Assembly (NCBI RefSeq): GCF_037126465.1
Contig: NC_088210.1
Span: 13,042,011-13,106,010 of the forward strand
Source of the DNA: Ornithodoros turicata
Lineage: Eukaryota; Arthropoda; Arachnida; Ixodida; Argasidae
Reading direction: 5' to 3'
DNA length: 64,000 nt
Notes under the pieces: model-generated
What the model saw: the letters and a program-made list of their open reading frames with translations, nothing else
The model's database searches: none
Told to the model about the DNA's origin: nothing
Position numbers and translations under genes: made by a program
Shown here: piece after piece, positions 32,463 to 43,830 of the stretch
How positions within the stretch are numbered: position 1 is the stretch's first letter
How the letters are laid out: the number at the start of each line of letters is the position of its first letter

Positions 32463-32561
32463 AAATAAATAAATGTGGTATTAATATTAATAACACGTAT
32501 TCAACAATTAAGTTTTATTATGGTTAACTCTTTTGAAGAATGCGTAGACCCGAGGCAAGTA

Positions 32562-33172
32562 CAGTCAACCCTCGATTTATGAACACCCTGGGTTCCTCGA
32601 AAAATCGTTCATAAATCGAGGGATTCATAAATCGAAAATTCCGTTAAGTGAGTACTATCGAGCAAATGGAACAGTATTTCCGAATTGGTATTGTGTTTAT
32701 AATGCAATATATTGTGTAATTTTGCTTTCGAGAGGAGATGTCAGCACATTCGCACTCAACTGGTCTCGGATTTCCTCTGGGGTTTTTAATCTATGTTTAT
32801 TAATCTCCGGGTGACAGCGGACACCTTATTCATGAATTGAGGTCAGGAACACTTCTGCAAAAACACATTTGTTGTTCGGATTTCGAGGGGTGAAGAACCG
32901 AGGGTGCAATACCTGGAAAACGTTTTGTCTGTTCAGGCGTCATTCATAGGACCCTTTGAAGGTTTTGGTTGGCCTCGGAACGATCCGTTCATAAATTGAG
33001 GGCAAAAACGCTGGGCAACTCCTAGTTTGTTCCCAGAAATTCCGTTCATTATTCGAATATCGAGGTTCATAAAACGAGGGGAAAATGCATGTAAAAAGTT
33101 TGGTTCCTCGTGCTAGTGTTCATAAAACGAGGGAATTCATAAATCGAAGGTTCATAAATCGAGGGCTGACTG
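32562..33172. mobile_element. pogo/Tigger-like MITE, second copy
   Basis: Exact TA flanks (32560-32561 and 33173-33174) surround termini CAGTCAACCCTCGATTTATG and, inward on the minus strand, CAGTCAGCCCTCGATTTATG. TTCATAAATCGAGGG words recur inside both ends. Internal words such as GTGTAATTTTGCTTTC align with the 22789 element, but no coding frame survives. Confidence 0.8.
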
Positions 33173-33174
33173 TA

Positions 33175-33804
33175 CTAGTATTCTAATTTCTACGAATGAC
33201 CTAGAAGAGGACGGTCGACCTTTTTCCGGTGCATTCCTGAACAAAGGTGCCTATCTTCCGCTTCACACGCTTCTTTTTCTGATAATAAGATCCTGGTAAT
33301 CCATTATTTACTTCTCTCATATCGTCTAATATAGAGTCGCACCGTCGTAGGACCCCCCTTTTTTTTTTCACTCGCGACGAAGAGAGTCACCAAGACGCGA
33401 GAAGGAAGGTGAAAGATGGAAGCTGACAGGTCTCCTGGTGGTGGAGCATCATCACAGCTGTCCTCATCTTGAGCAAGTGGCGTCCCCTCGCGGAGCATAT
33501 GCAACGAAGACGGATGGTGCTCACCGATGCTTTCTGGCAAGATGCATTCCTCGGTGGCCGCACATCATAACTATTGCAGACCGACGCGCTGCTCTAAATA
33601 TGGAAGCCCAGGTGAACAATCGGCTGCATCACCTAAGCAGATTGCATGGAGACGCAAATGACGTACACCGGAAGACTCCGGCTTATTCAGGGAGGGACTG
33701 GGGGTTGCCCATTCGACTGAGAGCGCGCCATTGTGCACGTGATGAAACGTTCCCTTTGTCGATGCGACAGTGTAGCCGGCTTCGAATGGGCTGCTCGCTC
33801 CATG
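33175..33804. other. unassigned DNA
   Basis: A 128-codon frame at 33438-33824 (+) shows no recognisable domain. Confidence 0.35.
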
Positions 33805-34208
33805 TTAAAGGGGCTCTAAACTGAAAAAAAAAGTCCTCTTTGCGGAATGAAAGATGCAGTTGTCTCGACACCAACATAAAAGGAACAGAATTCACTTGTT
33901 GCGTTGTTTGGGATTTATAATCGAAAAGAGTAAGCGCATCTCAAGTAAGCGCGACAATGTGGAGCGGCCTGGGATTGGTCTCCTCAAACGATCTGTCGCG
34001 ATGATTGTACAGATCGTTTGGTGAGACCAATGAGAGCATAAACCCGACTGTCGGCCTTCTTGCGAAGAAGAGTGAGAGAGAAAGCGGAAATTACGGTTTC
34101 TTTCGCTTATGAATCAGGAACGACGCAACGTATGAATTCCGTTCCTTTTGTGTTGATGTCAGGGTAACGGCATCTTTCATTCGGCGAGGAGAAATTTTGT
34201 ACTTTACC
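33805..34208. repeat. TTAA-ended foldback (family B type)
   Basis: TTAAAGGGGCTCTAAACTG begins a left arm (CTTTGCGGAATGAAAGATGC, AACATAAAAGGAACAGAATTC). The arm pairs with GAATTCCGTTCCTTTTGTG...GGCATCTTTCATTCGGCG on the right. A second inner pairing (CAAACGATCTGTCGCGATG / CAGATCGTTTGGTGAGACC) lies at 33985-34030. Confidence 0.6.
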
Positions 34209-34436
34209 GTGCATTCATACGAGCGACATTCTCTAGAATAATAACAGCGTAAGATGCGAAAAACGTCATAGCTTTCTGCTGTGACGTGAGCGCGAGCGCT
34301 CAACGTGGTGTCTTCACGTACGCTGCTAACCGTGAGGAATACCCTTCGAGACAGCCACAAGCTATTCCGTAGCAGACGACAGGAAAAGACGCTGACGATG
34401 TCGTCTGCTAAGTGTCGTCTGCTAAATGCGCAGTTC
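34200..34436 (-). repeat. dispersed repeat G, copy 2
   Basis: Minus-strand match to 1055-1262. Contains three exact copies of AGCAGACGAC or its complement (34371, 34400, 34414). Confidence 0.6.
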
Positions 34437-34580
34437 GCCACTGCCGATATTCCGGCACCTTGTGAATGCTCAACGTAACACGGGACATAACTTCGTCTCT
34501 GTGAGCAGTGTTTTCGCTTTTTCTTCCACTAGAATCTTCCGGTGAGGGCGTCGCTCGTGTAGACACACGGTTAGTACCGC
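34437..34580. other. unassigned DNA
   Basis: Short spacer between repeat G and the hAT-type element. Nothing recognised. Confidence 0.4.
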
Positions 34581-34588
34581 CCTTTAAC

Positions 34589-35008
34589 CAGGGAAAGGTA
34601 ACAGAAACGGTAACAGAAACAGAAACGGATATCACACAGTTAGAATACCTGAAACAGAAACGGAAACGACAATAATTTAAGGTAATAATTCGGGTACCAC
34701 AGGACCCGAATCATTGCAATTCTTTCACCATATCATGTAGATAAATTTATGAAATAAACCTCAATGAAGCGAACTAAAATTAACTAAAGAACTAAAACTA
34801 AAGTGACCTATCAAACTGGAGCATACATGTAAGTAGTATACAGTAAATAGAAGAACCGTAGTTCTTATACGCTTATGGTGACCTGGAAGTTGCAAGCGTG
34901 AGTAACATTCCTGGAAACCATGTTCATATTAGCTGTTCACAGAAATCACGTACATATATGTGTATTTTGAGTAAACGTGTGTGCGCGAATGTGCGCGAGT
35001 GTGTGCGT

Positions 35009-35084
<76 letters not shown>

Positions 35085-35088
35085 GCGT

Positions 35089-35161
<73 letters not shown>

Positions 35162-35459
35162 GAGTAAACGTTGTCTCTTGTATGCATGTATCCCTGGAGT
35201 CCTCGAAGTAGACTTCAAAACGTAGAGAGATTAAGTTTTGTCACGGTCTCAATGTTCTTTTTTTTTTGTTCTTAAAAAGGAAAGAAAAGAAAGAACGAAA
35301 ACAAAAAGCTGCAGGTGGGGCGGTGCTGAAAACCGAAACGGAAACGTAACGGAAACGAAAGCAACAATGCTGGTAACCGAAACTGAAACAGAAACAAATA
35401 AGGACCAGAAAAACGGAGGTGGTAACGAAAACGAAAAAAGATTCCGTTACCTTTCCCTG
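34589..35459. mobile_element. hAT-type element with subterminal repeat arrays
   Basis: CCTTTAAC at 34581-34588 and 35460-35467 is an exact 8-bp target duplication. The termini are CAGGGAAAGGTAACAGAAAC and, inward on the minus strand, CAGGGAAAGGTAACGGAATC. Both subterminal zones are packed with degenerate GAAACGG / GTAACGG units (34600-34672, 35325-35440), as expected for transposase-binding arrays in hAT elements. There is no transposase. The centre holds the (GT)n tract. Confidence 0.8.
34979..35161 (+). repeat. (GT)n microsatellite
   Basis: About 180 bases of GT with some GC interruptions. All frames across it are open only because of the dinucleotide. Confidence 0.95.
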
Positions 35460-35467
35460 CCTTTAAC

Positions 35468-36219
35468 ATCGTGTAGGTGAGATAACGTAACGTCGTTTCA
35501 ACTTGCGTAGCCAATAAACAGATAACAAGTTAAGAACCAAACGGAAAGAGACGAACACATATAGTTAGAAAGCTGCGCGCTTTTATCTTGATCAGAAACT
35601 ACTGCGGTATTCGTGACCTCCGTGTTCGACGAAGCAGGTTCTGGAAATTCAGATTGCCTGCCCGCGAGCCTTCTCTTAAAAATCTAGGGAGAAGATTGGA
35701 ATGGGATAAATCCATTTGTTTTCAGATCTTGCGAGTCACCCGTTTGCGTTTTGCTACTTTTAAGATCGGCTCCCTTCTCGCGACGTCTTCTTTGTAATAG
35801 CGGAAGCTATTCCACAGGGAACAGATCGAAGGTTCCCGAACAAGACTGGAAGGTGTTGACTTGCTGCCAATGTTGCTGCGACGATAGTGTAAGACTGCGT
35901 AAGAAGGCCGCCGTAATGGCGAATTGCTGGCATCCAACAGCAGTTTTTAATGCGAGTTTTGCAATCTGCAATGCGCTGAAAATTTTAGAAAATTTTAGAT
36001 AATACAGACCGCAATAAATTATTTTGCGGGCAATGCCGCAAATGGCAAAAGTGCGTCGAAGAAATAATTCGCTCTGTCTTCGACCTTGCAGATGGCGCTG
36101 CAGTACATAGATACGTTCATTTTTACCCGTTTGCGCTTTGTAGCTCGTTTTGTGACACCCACACAGCCTGCAGATACATCCTAGAGAGGAAAAAAAAAGT
36201 ATATCGGTTCAACTGTTTG
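35468..36219. other. unassigned DNA
   Basis: CCCGTTTGCGTTTTG near 35738 and CCCGTTTGCGCTTTG near 36127 are similar, hinting at old repeat. Nothing else. Confidence 0.35.
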
Positions 36220-36346
36220 ATTACCGGTAACCGCAAATATTAAAACGGCGCATCCCGTAACCGTAACCGCGGCTGAGTTCTGACATTGAACCGTAACCGT
36301 AACCGAACCGATATTTGTTTCGGTTTCAGTCCCTGGCTGTGTCCTT
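36220..36346 (-). mobile_element. fragment of an element like the 34589 hAT
   Basis: On the minus strand it starts CAGGGACTGAAACCGAAAC and continues with CGGTTCGGTTACGGTTACGG, a subterminal array of GTTACGG units. No partner end was found. Confidence 0.5.
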
Positions 36347-36735
36347 TCGAAAATACCTGGTAGCGCGTAACTTTTAGCATTAATATTTTGCGTAGTAGGT
36401 CGAACGAGGTTCATTTACAGTAGGAAACGAAATAAATAGCATGTTTGTAGTCCGCGAAGGTACTGCATGCAGCCGTTTTACATTTCGTTTAGTTTGTATT
36501 TCAAACGCAGTACTGCATCCTGGGAAGCCCCGTGCATCGACTTTTTCTGTTTTCAAACTGTTCTACACTTTAAAAAAAGAATGCCTTTCCCAATTTGTAA
36601 CGAGGCACGAAAGGATGAAGGGCTGTGAGTTGGAAAATTGGATTGGAAAGAAGAATATGCCAAAGTATGGAAAAGTTGGCAGAAGTAGTGTGTTGGCAAG
36701 ATTTGGCACCGAATGCGTATTCGCAAGCCTCGGAA
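36347..36735. other. unassigned DNA
   Basis: Nothing recognised. Confidence 0.4.
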
Positions 36736-37004
36736 AAGATCCATCACGAAAACCCGAGACTGGGAAAAAGACGAAAAACAGACGACACAACACAAAGTCT
36801 CAATTTTCAAAGTTTCAAAAAGTCTCAAAGTTTTCGCCATGGATCTTAGCCACGCTTGCTTTTTAACCATTTTATCTGTATCATTCCCCGATGCAAGCTT
36901 TTGAGACTTTGTGTTGTGTCGTCTGTTTTTCGTCTTTTTCCCAGTCTCGGGTTTTCGTCATGGATCTTATAGCCACCAGCTCGCTTGCTTTTTAACCATT
37001 TTAT
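36736..37004. repeat. mixed inverted and direct repeat
   Basis: GATCCATCACGAAAACCCGA...CAACACAAAGTCTC (36738-36801) is the complement of GAGACTTTGTGTTGTGTCG...CATGGATC (36903-36965). In addition CATGGATCTTAGCC...CTTTTTAACCATTTTATC at 36838-36880 recurs as a direct copy at 36959-37004. Confidence 0.7.
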
Positions 37005-38185
37005 CGGAAAAGACGCGCAGCACTGCCGAATTTCCACCAATCGCACCAATTCAGAGGAGAGAGACACTCATCGCACTCATCATCACTCGCAAAAGTCATC
37101 GAACCCATATTCCCGAGACGTGGCGTGTGGGAGACATTAACTGGGTTCACATTTCCAGTGACTATTGCTTGCACCTAGTGCCATCTGCAGATGTTCTATG
37201 CATCCGTAAGAAGTGCGGCAGACGTGCATCTTCCCCAGAAAGTTCTGCAGCAACGCACGACATCTCAGCACTATAGGGCGTTAAGTTCCGTCGGCTTATA
37301 TCAGCCTTATCGGTCTTATGTCGGTGGCTTTATATGGCGTGTTTAGGAACGAGTTTGACGTTGAGTGCCACGCATGCACTAATACACGTCGGCTGCAGTA
37401 ACCTATCCCTCTTATGTGGCAGGGTTAGCAGATAGCAAAAGCAGCAAGTATAGGAATTTTCTTGGCTCAGATAGCCAAAATGTAGCCAACCAGGCGTATT
37501 TTTTGGAGCCAAAAGTAGCCAACGGTAAACGACGTTTTCCGGTTTTCCTTTGCTTTTTCACTTTGCCTCTCAGGGCTATGGTTTGACTGACCAATTGCCT
37601 GAAGTGTTTCCGAGTGCTGCTCATTGCTAGCCACGTGATCAAGCCTCGCCGGTTGAAGGCAAGTCTTCTCCAACTCTAGACAGGAAATGGAATTTACTGC
37701 ATGTAGTATATATCACGTGATGATGTATAAAATATCGAAATGACGTGAGGTATCAGTTGCACACTGCACTCTCCGTCTCCGTAAAGTACATCATTGCCGA
37801 GAGGCCGTCGACATACCGGGGTTAAACTAGATGGGGTGTGGACGAAGTTTTTTTTTTTTTTTTTCGTCAGCAGAAGTAGATGAGGCATACATTGAGGACT
37901 CCTGAGAAAGTGTGCTCCAAAAACCCGCAAATATCGTTTCCTCGCGTTATGCGGGCTTGCTCAGTAGGCAGTCGGAAGCGTAGCCAAAAAATAGCCAAGT
38001 CTTGCAGCCCTGCTATGCGGGTCCTTTCGCACATAAGATGCTATCATGCAAGACTGCATTACAATACATTGTGCTTCTACACTTTTGTTTCTTATGCTAT
38101 GATCCTAACGAAGTTGACATCGTCCTTGGGTTACTCATGAGGAAAGACATGATGTTATGGACTGTATTCGAGGGGAACACTAAAG
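37005..38185. other. unassigned DNA
   Basis: No gene or repeat family was recognised. A T-run of about 20 lies at 37846-37864. Confidence 0.4.
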
Positions 38186-38275
38186 TGATGATGATGATGA
38201 TGATGGTGACGGTATTGTTGATGATGGTGACGATGATCTTGATTATTATTATGATAATGATGACGAGAAAACCTG
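38186..38275 (+). repeat. (GAT)n-rich degenerate microsatellite
   Basis: GATGATGATGATGATGGTGA, then GATGATGGTGACGATGATC and TTATTATTATGATAATG. A LINE tail origin is possible. Confidence 0.75.
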
Positions 38276-38310
38276 CGCGGCCTGCAGCCAGCGGCAAAAG
38301 CACGTTCATC

Positions 38311-38815
38311 ATGCTTGGTTCACACTGTTGCATTTTCATGCGTTACGGATGCGGCGCGACACGGTTGTCATGACAACGAAGCACGACACTCCGAAAAGCA
38401 CACGCACCGCAAGAGTTGAGCTCGACCGAACTCCATGCGGTACGGGCTACCTGCGGAGATGCACCTGACCAATGAGCGAGCGCGCTCCGCGCAAGCGCAT
38501 CACTGCTGTGCTGTCGCGTGCTTTTCCAACATGGCTGCTGCCATTTGAACAATAAGTGGCCAGTTTACGCGCTCTGTATGACGCAGATACGCTTCAATAC
38601 ATCTCAAAGTTTCGCCGACCACATCACGTTGCCCGTTCATGGCTGCCTGTGTGGCATGGAGACGTGGTGGAGTGGAGACGTGATTGGTCAACCACAAGCG
38701 TTTGACGTATCAAGAACGCATATGTCTGAACAGCGTGTCGTACGACAGCCGCCTCCGCACTGGATCCGCACCGTAACCGCAACGGAGAGAAGTTGTAGTG
38801 TGAACCACGCATAAC
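38311..38815 (-). repeat. dispersed repeat I, copy 2
   Basis: The ends TTGGTTCACACTGTTGCATT and AGTTGTAGTGTGAACCA are inverted. The sequence matches copy 1 (14137-14530) on the opposite strand at both ends. No clear target duplication. Confidence 0.65.
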
Positions 38816-39538
38816 ACTTCGCAAATGCAACCGAGCACGCGAGCTCGTGATATTCCGAACCCAGTTCGCGAACTGTTATTTCTGCTGTCGCCTTCGGCCA
38901 TGTTGCAGTGCTAATAAAACACGTTCTGCACGTATAGTGTGAACGTCGAGTCTCCGAGCGGTACGTCAGCGTTCATGCGGAGAAACTCTCAATAACTTCC
39001 CCCGGAATCTGTCTGTAGATATTGCGATAGATTTCGCTCTGCAACAGACGTAACCCACACTATAGTTTTTCCCCCTTCAGGAGACAACCGATAAAGAGAG
39101 CAGAAATACGTCACGAAGGCACCGTCATAAAACAGTGCCGGAAAAGAACAAATATCACGTGGCGAAGAAAAACGACGGTAGAGGAGCGACTCTCGAGGGA
39201 CGTAGGGAGCCTTGTGTGTGAGAGCGATGAGGCGCCGATGTCCTTATGGTGCCCTAGAGAGCGACAGGGAGGAACTGCCGAGAGGGAGACGGCCTTGTTG
39301 TTGTTGTTGTTGTATATCCCCAAGACGACCGACATATCATGCCCCTTCTTCTGCACACAACTGATTGGCAACCATCTTTGGCACTTCATATTCCTCCGTA
39401 GCATCCGCCGCCATATAGGATTCCGAAGAAGAAGTGCTCCCAACTGTGCTCGCAATCGGGAAGCGGTGCAGCGTGGCGCTTCTTCACTATCAGACCCCTC
39501 ATTTGTTATCGTATCTAAAACTCAGAAGGGTTTGTTCT
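38816..39538. other. unassigned DNA with (TTG)n
   Basis: Five or six TTG units at 39295-39312 may be a LINE tail. The rest was not recognised. Confidence 0.35.
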
Positions 39539-39606
39539 GCACTCTGAGAAAAAAAAAGGGTGTGAAAATGTGGTAACTTCTATAGTTACCACCTATACAC
39601 TCTTAT
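39539..39606. repeat. CACTCT-ended foldback fragment (family K)
   Basis: GCACTCTGAGAAAAAAAAAG, GGTGTGAAAATGTGGTAAC, a short core TTCTATA, GTTACCACC and TACACTCTTATAAAATG. The left terminus resembles those of families A and J. Confidence 0.45.
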
Positions 39607-39629
39607 AAAATGAGTGTGTGTGTGGGGGG

Positions 39630-39860
39630 GGGAGGGGTAATGGCGGGATCGGCTCGCCGTTGTTGGCCACACAGAAGTGGGCATCGTCACGACTATTGCC
39701 AAAAAAAAAGGAAAAAGGGAGAAGGACGGGTGGAGGATAGAGGATGAAGGGCGGAGATGCGCAGAGGGTGCATGAGTTCGTCGGGGAGAGCACAGTTTGA
39801 GTAAGACCTGCCTTCTGCAGAAGGAGAATAAGGTTTCTTGCTTGAGCGGAACGGTCGGCA
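39630..39860 (-). mobile_element. LINE 3' region sharing its end with SINE type 2
   Basis: On the minus strand GGCAATAGTCGTGACGATGC, CCACTTCTGTGTGGCC and AACAACGGCGAGCCGATC form a 3' end like that of SINE type 2. The sequence upstream (39740-39840) resembles 62120-62200, which leads into a LINE CCHC region. I infer a 3' end of that LINE. Confidence 0.45.
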
Positions 39861-39886
39861 GAAGAACCACCGGAGTATAGGATGTC

Positions 39887-40135
39887 CGCTCTTAGAAATG
39901 AACTTCACCGCATAGCACGCTCCTAGCCAACCATCACCTCGAATAATATCGTTATCTGCCCCGATTTGTTCAAAATGGGAGGCGTACACCTTTTTTGTGA
40001 CAATTATGAACAGCACAAGTCTCACAAAAAAGGCGTACGCCTCCCGTTTTCAACAAATCGTGGCAGATAATGATATCATTCGAGATGATGGTTGGCTAGG
40101 AGCGTGCTATGCTGTGAAGTTCATTTTTAAGAGTG
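39887..40135. mobile_element. family A foldback MITE, full length
   Basis: 249 bp; left CGCTCTTAGAAATGAACTTC, right TTTTTAAGAGTG followed by TA. The core GGAGGCGTACACC...GGCGTACGCCTCC pairs. The left TA is replaced by TC. Confidence 0.9.
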
Positions 40136-40155
40136 TAGGGGAACTGTGCCGACAT

Positions 40156-40345
40156 AAAATGAACTTCACTACATGGCACGCTCCTAGCCCACCATCATCC
40201 CGAATGACAACTTTCTCATCTCTGATTTGTTGAAAACGGGAGGCGTAGCCCATTTTGTAGATGTGCATAATAGATACATCATGGGCGAGAACGTTGTCAT
40301 TCGGGAAGATGGTTGGCTATAGGAGCGTGCTATGTGCTGAAGATG
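40156..40345. mobile_element. family A foldback MITE with right-arm deletion
   Basis: AAAATGAACTTCACTACATG and the left arm are complete. The right arm lacks the block that should read CCCGTTTTCAACAAATCAGG and ends GGAGCGTGCTATGTGCTGAA, joined directly to family B sequence. A GGGGAACTGTGCCGACAT fragment from a SINE lies just before it. Confidence 0.8.
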
Positions 40346-40458
40346 CGCACCTATCAAATTCACCCATACAGAAGGTGTCACCAGACAACTCGTTGAAATC
40401 GCCGTTTGGAACAGACATAGTCGGCGGGCTCGCTTGGTAGAGCTCACAGCTCCTTTAA
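40343..40458 (+). repeat. family B fragment
   Basis: CACCTATCAAATTCACCCAT, GTTGAAATCGCCGTTTGG, AGTCGGCGGGCTCGC and the end CAGCTCCTTTAAG match 53270-53402 and the minus strand of 13444-13575. Confidence 0.65.
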
Positions 40459-42008
40459 GTGACGTGTGGTTGCTTGGAAGGGGGGGGGCGCTCGCCGCAT
40501 TTTTGAGCACGAACTGCGTCCGCGTGCACGGAATGCGATATCGCAAAAATCGCATATTCATGTGGGAAGGATGTGTGGTGGCACGCGTATTTTTCAATTT
40601 CGAAAAGTGAGTTAATTGAGGCGTGGTTGCGATCCAAGGACCTTTCTATCTTGGTCACATCGGCAGCGCTTACCGCAGTTCGCCGCAGTCACACGGCCGA
40701 CCGAACGGAGGTTACGCCGCTAATCGCGGTCATGGGAAACCGAGCTTGGCTACGTCGGGTTCGCGAGGTAGCCGAAGAAATGGACGCGGCTGGCGCTGCC
40801 CGTGCGACATTTCCCGCAAATGATCATGCGCGTACCGTGTATTTAATGATTAAGCTTTTTAATTACCATTACGCCATTTTCTTTTCGTGATATTCGGCGT
40901 AATCGAAATACAGCCGGCACAACCGGGCAATATTGTGTCACAATCACGTGGTCACTGCTGATATGTCACTACCTGCCCGTGTGACAACAACAAACCGTGG
41001 TTCACGATAACCGCGGTTTGGACCGAAAAAAAATGAACGGGCGCGAAATGAACACAAACGAACACGAAAATAAACAAAAACACACACGGGAAAATGAAGG
41101 AACTCCGAAAACGGCAATCCACACGTGCACAGTTCCTGTAATTACCACGAGGTGGCAGCACTATAATGGCGGCGCCTATTCCTTGAACCGCGTTTCCCCC
41201 CAGACATGCTGACCGGCGACATCTCGAAAACTTCGTAAACACTGTCCACGCAGCAGCTCGTTTAGCTTTCACAACCATGACAGGGCAGAAAACAGTCAGC
41301 TCACGGCGAACAGACACCGTATTTTGCGTATATGACGCTGTCGCAGTTATGCGTCAAACGTGGGGATACGTAAATCTATTCATCCATCCCTCGGGGGCGA
41401 ACAAGCACACCACAGCCAGCATCTCGAAGTGCGGGACTGGAACTGTTTTTTTTTTTCTGTTTCTTTTTTTTTTTATTTTTTATGACACCATCTACAGACT
41501 CGCACTGCGCCAGCAGACGCTCAAAATTTTGTTCCGTGTCGTAAACCTCTGTCGCTATTCGCTGAAGAGGGGACGTGATCTGACTTTGTTCTTCTTTCCG
41601 AGCCCTCCGGTCGCAGTTTTCACGCTGTTACTGGTTTTTTTTGTGAGAGTGCCAAAGCGCCGGTCAGAGCCCGAGGCAGTATTGCCCTGTAGGCTTCGGT
41701 TCAGTAAACAGGGCTGAAAAGATCTGCGAAGCCCTGCTCAGTTTCTGAATACGCCCAGTAATGAACCGTTACTTGATTCATCATGGCTAGCTTTTTGGCT
41801 TCCCTAACTACGTTCTTTTCATTAAATCCTTCATCACTTTATTCATCTCTAAAGCTGCCAGCATAAAGGTGCTATAGACTAGCTTGCTCTACTTCGGAGT
41901 CTGACTAAAAGAGACCGACGCAACATAAACTGATAACGAGAAGCGGTTCAGCTCTTGGTTGTCAGTTGAGGTTGCGTTCGTTTTGTGTCTGTTTCATTGC
42001 CCCTGCAC
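40459..42008. other. unassigned DNA
   Basis: Open frames at 40573-40890 and 41277-41717 (+) lack domains and splice context. T-runs lie at 41445-41480. Nothing recognised. Confidence 0.35.
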
Positions 42009-42198
42009 AGAATGGTACCTTAATCACTCCCGATTTGTGGAAAGCGCGGGGAGTACGCCTGTTTTGAAACTGCATAAGTGTTCCAAAAGGGAGTACGCCT
42101 CCTGTTTTTGACCAATCAGGGGACAGAACGACGTTATTCGGGATGGTGATTGGCTATAAGAGAGTGCTATGCGGTGAAGTCCTGTTTTTAGAGTGTGG
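42009..42198. mobile_element. family A MITE, left end missing
   Basis: CACTCCCGATTTGTGGAAAG, GGGGAGTACGCC / GGGAGTACGCCTCC, GCTATGCGGTGAAGTCCTGT and a terminal TTTTTAGAGTG. It is joined directly to the SINE that follows. Confidence 0.75.
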
Positions 42199-42415
42199 GA
42201 GGTGCCCGGGCTCGAATCCCGGTGCCGGCTGTGCGGTCTCGGGTTCTTCCTGGGTTTTCCGCAGACACTGTCAGACATACGTCGGCAAAGTTCCCTTAGA
42301 GGTCGGCCCAGGACGCACATTTCCCCCGGTGCGTTAGTCGTGACATTTGTCCACCTCTGTGAGGCCGGCAACTGTGAGCACTTTCATAAGCACCGCCACA
42401 ACCACCATCAGGTTT
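42199..42415 (+). mobile_element. SINE type 2, from B-box to tail
   Basis: GGCTCGAATCCCGGTGCCGG, TTCCTGGGTTTTCCGCAGAC, GTCGGCAAAGTTCCC, GGTCGGCCCAGGACGCAC, GTTAGTCGTGACATTTG and a CCGCCACAACCACCATC tail. Confidence 0.8.
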
Positions 42416-42699
42416 TAAAGTGCAAACAATGGATTTTTCGTCCACTTTCATCAGCGCCATCTGGATGGGAAGAGTCATGTCGGCAAGACGCGGAACTGCA
42501 GAAATCCAGCAGAAATGGTTGCTGGCAAGAACTGGTTGGCCCGTAGAGCGGCAGAACAGCATCTACGTACACAGACGGCTGCTGGTATGAACTTTTACAT
42601 TCACGTAACATAACCGCCAGATGGAATCAAAAATGGGCAGAGATGTATGTATCAATAAAATAAAATTATACCATGCAAAATCTTACGCATCAGTGGCGT
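42416..42699. other. unassigned DNA
   Basis: Nothing recognised. AATAAAATAAAAT near 42655 may be a retrotransposon tail. Confidence 0.35.
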
Positions 42700-43050
42700 C
42701 GTTCCCGCTATTTTCTTGGGATCGCGGTCTTCACTAGGCCTAACGTCAGCGACGAAACGTGTCATTTTCGCGTGAAGAATGATGGCTGAGTTGAAGCTGA
42801 TTTTGGAGCTAGTTACAAGAGGATGTATACTCACAGAATCAAATCAAAGTCGTTTATAAAATAATTTGAAACGAAATCCTCGCTTCGCCGTTCCAAGCAA
42901 CACCTCAATGATGGCGAAATTTCGGTGTCATGGCGGCCCCCATAAAAAAAAAACAGCAACCAATGAAATGCGCCCAAGTTTGATTGACAGGTCGAGCCTC
43001 TTTTTTAGGCTCCTCCTAATTGCCAGACTCCCTTTTAATAGACAGCACTG
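42700..43050. mobile_element. hAT-type family C, truncated copy 3
   Basis: GGTGTCATGGCGGCCCCC, AACCAATGAAATGCG, GACAGGTCGAGCCTC and GCCAGACTCCCTTTTAATAG follow the right part of copy 1 (18565-18670). A matching left end was not found. Confidence 0.55.
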
Positions 43051-43312
43051 GCGTGCTCTCAATCATGGCTCCTACTAGGGAAAATCGGCAGAGGCAGCAA
43101 TGCTTATTTGCGGATAAAATGTGGGTATCCGCCCGTGCTGCAGAAGTGTGCGTTTTTTTTTTCTTTTTCGCATTCGCCGCGCGGATTTCCAAAGTTATAT
43201 CTGCAAACCAGGATGTCGTGCGGGTATCAGCGCGGATCTGCCATATCACCACAACCGCACACACCTGTACCGATAGCTTGTTCGTGGCGTCAACAGATGG
43301 CGGTGTGGGAAA
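43051..43312. other. unassigned DNA
   Basis: Spacer between two family C copies. Nothing recognised. Confidence 0.4.
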
Positions 43313-43320
43313 TTGATCAC

Positions 43321-43830
43321 CAGAGCCGTATATAGAGAGAGTTTGGCCATCTTTTAATCTTTTGCCGCTCCCCGGGCGGAGCCTGTTTCGACGTCAGAGT
43401 CGCGGTTGCATCGCCCAAAAAGCCTGAATCCAAGCGAAATCCGCTTGTTAGCCAGTGGGTCGGCGTCATTTTGATACAGTCCACCGGCTGGTCGACCGGT
43501 ACTTTTGTCACGCCCAATGTAATCTGCCAGCATCGCTGGCTTATGAATAGGCTTATGAACAGGCCGGCTTATGAATAGGCTCCTGTGAAATGGGGACTTT
43601 GTTACCAAACTGAAATGATTCAAAGACGAAGGGTTTTCGGAGGACGCGGTGCGCACGTCTCTTTCCCCTTGCATCGTGAACAACGCTTTGCATCAACATG
43701 GCGTCAGCGACCGGTTGGCGACTGGACAACAAAAGAGCGCGGCGAGGGAGGTTCTTTACCCGTGAAGTCGAATGACGCGGTTCAAGTTATGCTCCTCCTA
43801 AAGGCAAAACTCTCTCTATAAACGGCTCTG
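43321..43830. mobile_element. hAT-type non-autonomous element, family C copy 2
   Basis: TTGATCAC at 43313-43320 and 43831-43838 is an exact 8-bp target duplication. The termini are CAGAGCCGTATATAGAGAGA and, inward on the minus strand, CAGAGCCGTTTATAGAGAGA, then GTTT. The 510-bp interior has no transposase. The terminal 10 bases equal those of copy 1. Confidence 0.85.

Noticed and set aside
34898..35225. Several open frames of alternating Val-Cys or His-Thr residues
   Set aside because: They are translations of the (GT)n microsatellite and have no coding value.
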